From Colwellia sp. 12G3 (GTDB lineage: Bacteria > Pseudomonadota > Gammaproteobacteria > Enterobacterales > Alteromonadaceae): DNA of 64,000 nucleotides. Numbering within the stretch: the first letter of the stretch is position 1; every line of letters starts with the position of its first letter. The notes under the pieces were generated by a model. It saw only the letters and a program-made list of their open reading frames with translations, was not told the DNA's origin and did no database searches. The stretch spans positions 310,001 through 374,000 of the forward strand of contig NZ_PJAQ01000068.1 of assembly GCF_002836775.1 (NCBI RefSeq), in the 5' to 3' direction. The position numbers and the translations under genes were made by a program. Below, piece after piece: positions 63,666 to 64,000 of the stretch.

Positions 63666-64000
63666 TATGCCCTAATTAAGTATTTTACTAATCACTTAAC
63701 AAGCATACCGTTAGTACATCAATATGCCAATAGAGAGTTTTTCCTTATTTGCTGCAAACTTAGGAAGAATAAGACCTATTCTACGACCCCCTTACTAGTA
63801 AATAGTAATTTAACTTAGCTATGTATGCCCCTCAAAAGCTAAATTTGCTTTAGGTTTGAGATAGCCTTTGTATGAAGGGATGTCATTCTTAGCTTGCCAT
63901 CAAAGCTGCAAACACATAATATCTTGTCCTCCTTGATTTATTTACTACATTGGTTTTTCTATGAATAACGTTATTAACGTCATAGCATTTGTTGCTATAA
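63666..64000. other. Intergenic region at the window edge
   Basis: 335 bp with no convincing gene. The last 40 bp (from an ATG at 63961) are an open plus-strand frame reading MNNVINVIAFVA, which could be the start of the next gene, but no ribosome site precedes it and it is cut by the window edge. ACGTTATTAACGT (63968-63980) is a small palindrome inside it. Confidence 0.4.

Noticed and set aside
63961-64000. Start of a further plus-strand gene at the window edge
   Set aside because: Only 13 codons are visible, with no ribosome site or recognisable family; noted in the intergenic entry but not called.

Overview
The window is AT-rich, densely coded gammaproteobacterial chromosome. Gene content (TolC, ParC/ParE, GlnE, CpdA-YqiA-YqiB-NudF, Braun-type lipoprotein, TonB receptor, many two-component and c-di-GMP proteins) and codon style point to a marine Alteromonadales organism, most like Colwellia or a close relative. 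This assignment is from recognition, not from a search. No rRNA, tRNA, CRISPR array, integrase or intact transposase was seen.

Layout. 1-4167: tail of an HlyD-type adaptor, an ABC ATPase and a duplicated FtsX-type permease (tripartite efflux). 4386-5973: a NorE/NorF-like (cytochrome oxidase subunit III/IV-like) pair and a secreted protein behind a palindromic operator candidate. 6105-8277: DUF2955 membrane protein and EmrA-like adaptor. 8374-18526: a signalling block with an HD-GYP response regulator, a 1689-residue hybrid kinase with a periplasmic solute-binding sensor, a double-receiver regulator whose first receiver lacks the phospho-acceptor Asp, and a dicarboxylate-type symporter fused to a solute-binding domain. 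18624-23369: an N-formylglutamate amidohydrolase-like protein, a lipoprotein hydrolase, a decayed DUF2235 pseudogene, a DUF4177-YidD-TM2 operon and a YebC-family protein. 23475-25173: a Shewanella-like phosphatase whose 3' end is followed by three further 176-bp tandem copies. 25319-31167: a TonB receptor divergent from a CadC-like winged-helix/beta-propeller regulator.

31340-46174 holds parC and parE and, between and beside them, two overlapping diguanylate cyclase genes, the arsJ/GAPDH arsenate-detoxification pair, a YibH/YibI-like pair, and the conserved nudF-yqiB-cpdA-yqiA-parE run. A 45-bp triple repeat sits at the yqiB/cpdA junction. 46319-54118: tolC, a glycosyltransferase, an LpxL-type acyltransferase, a TcpQ-like protein and glnE.

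54249-60681 is the most interesting region. It is an envelope/polyamine cluster related in content to E. coli yjfIJKLM: a basic-tailed lipoprotein, a duplicated DUF350 membrane protein, a membrane-anchored spermidine synthase-like enzyme, then DUF2170, PspA/IM30, DUF2491 and a small protein that looks like two ribbon-helix-helix motifs in one chain. The 13-bp palindrome GACATAATATGTC occurs once before the first half and twice between the halves. A 270-bp inverted-repeat element lies just upstream of the second half, and its right end forms an extended -10 promoter. Downstream, a Braun-type lipoprotein ending in Lys-Lys is convergent with an L,D-transpeptidase, followed by a CYTH-CHAD triphosphatase.
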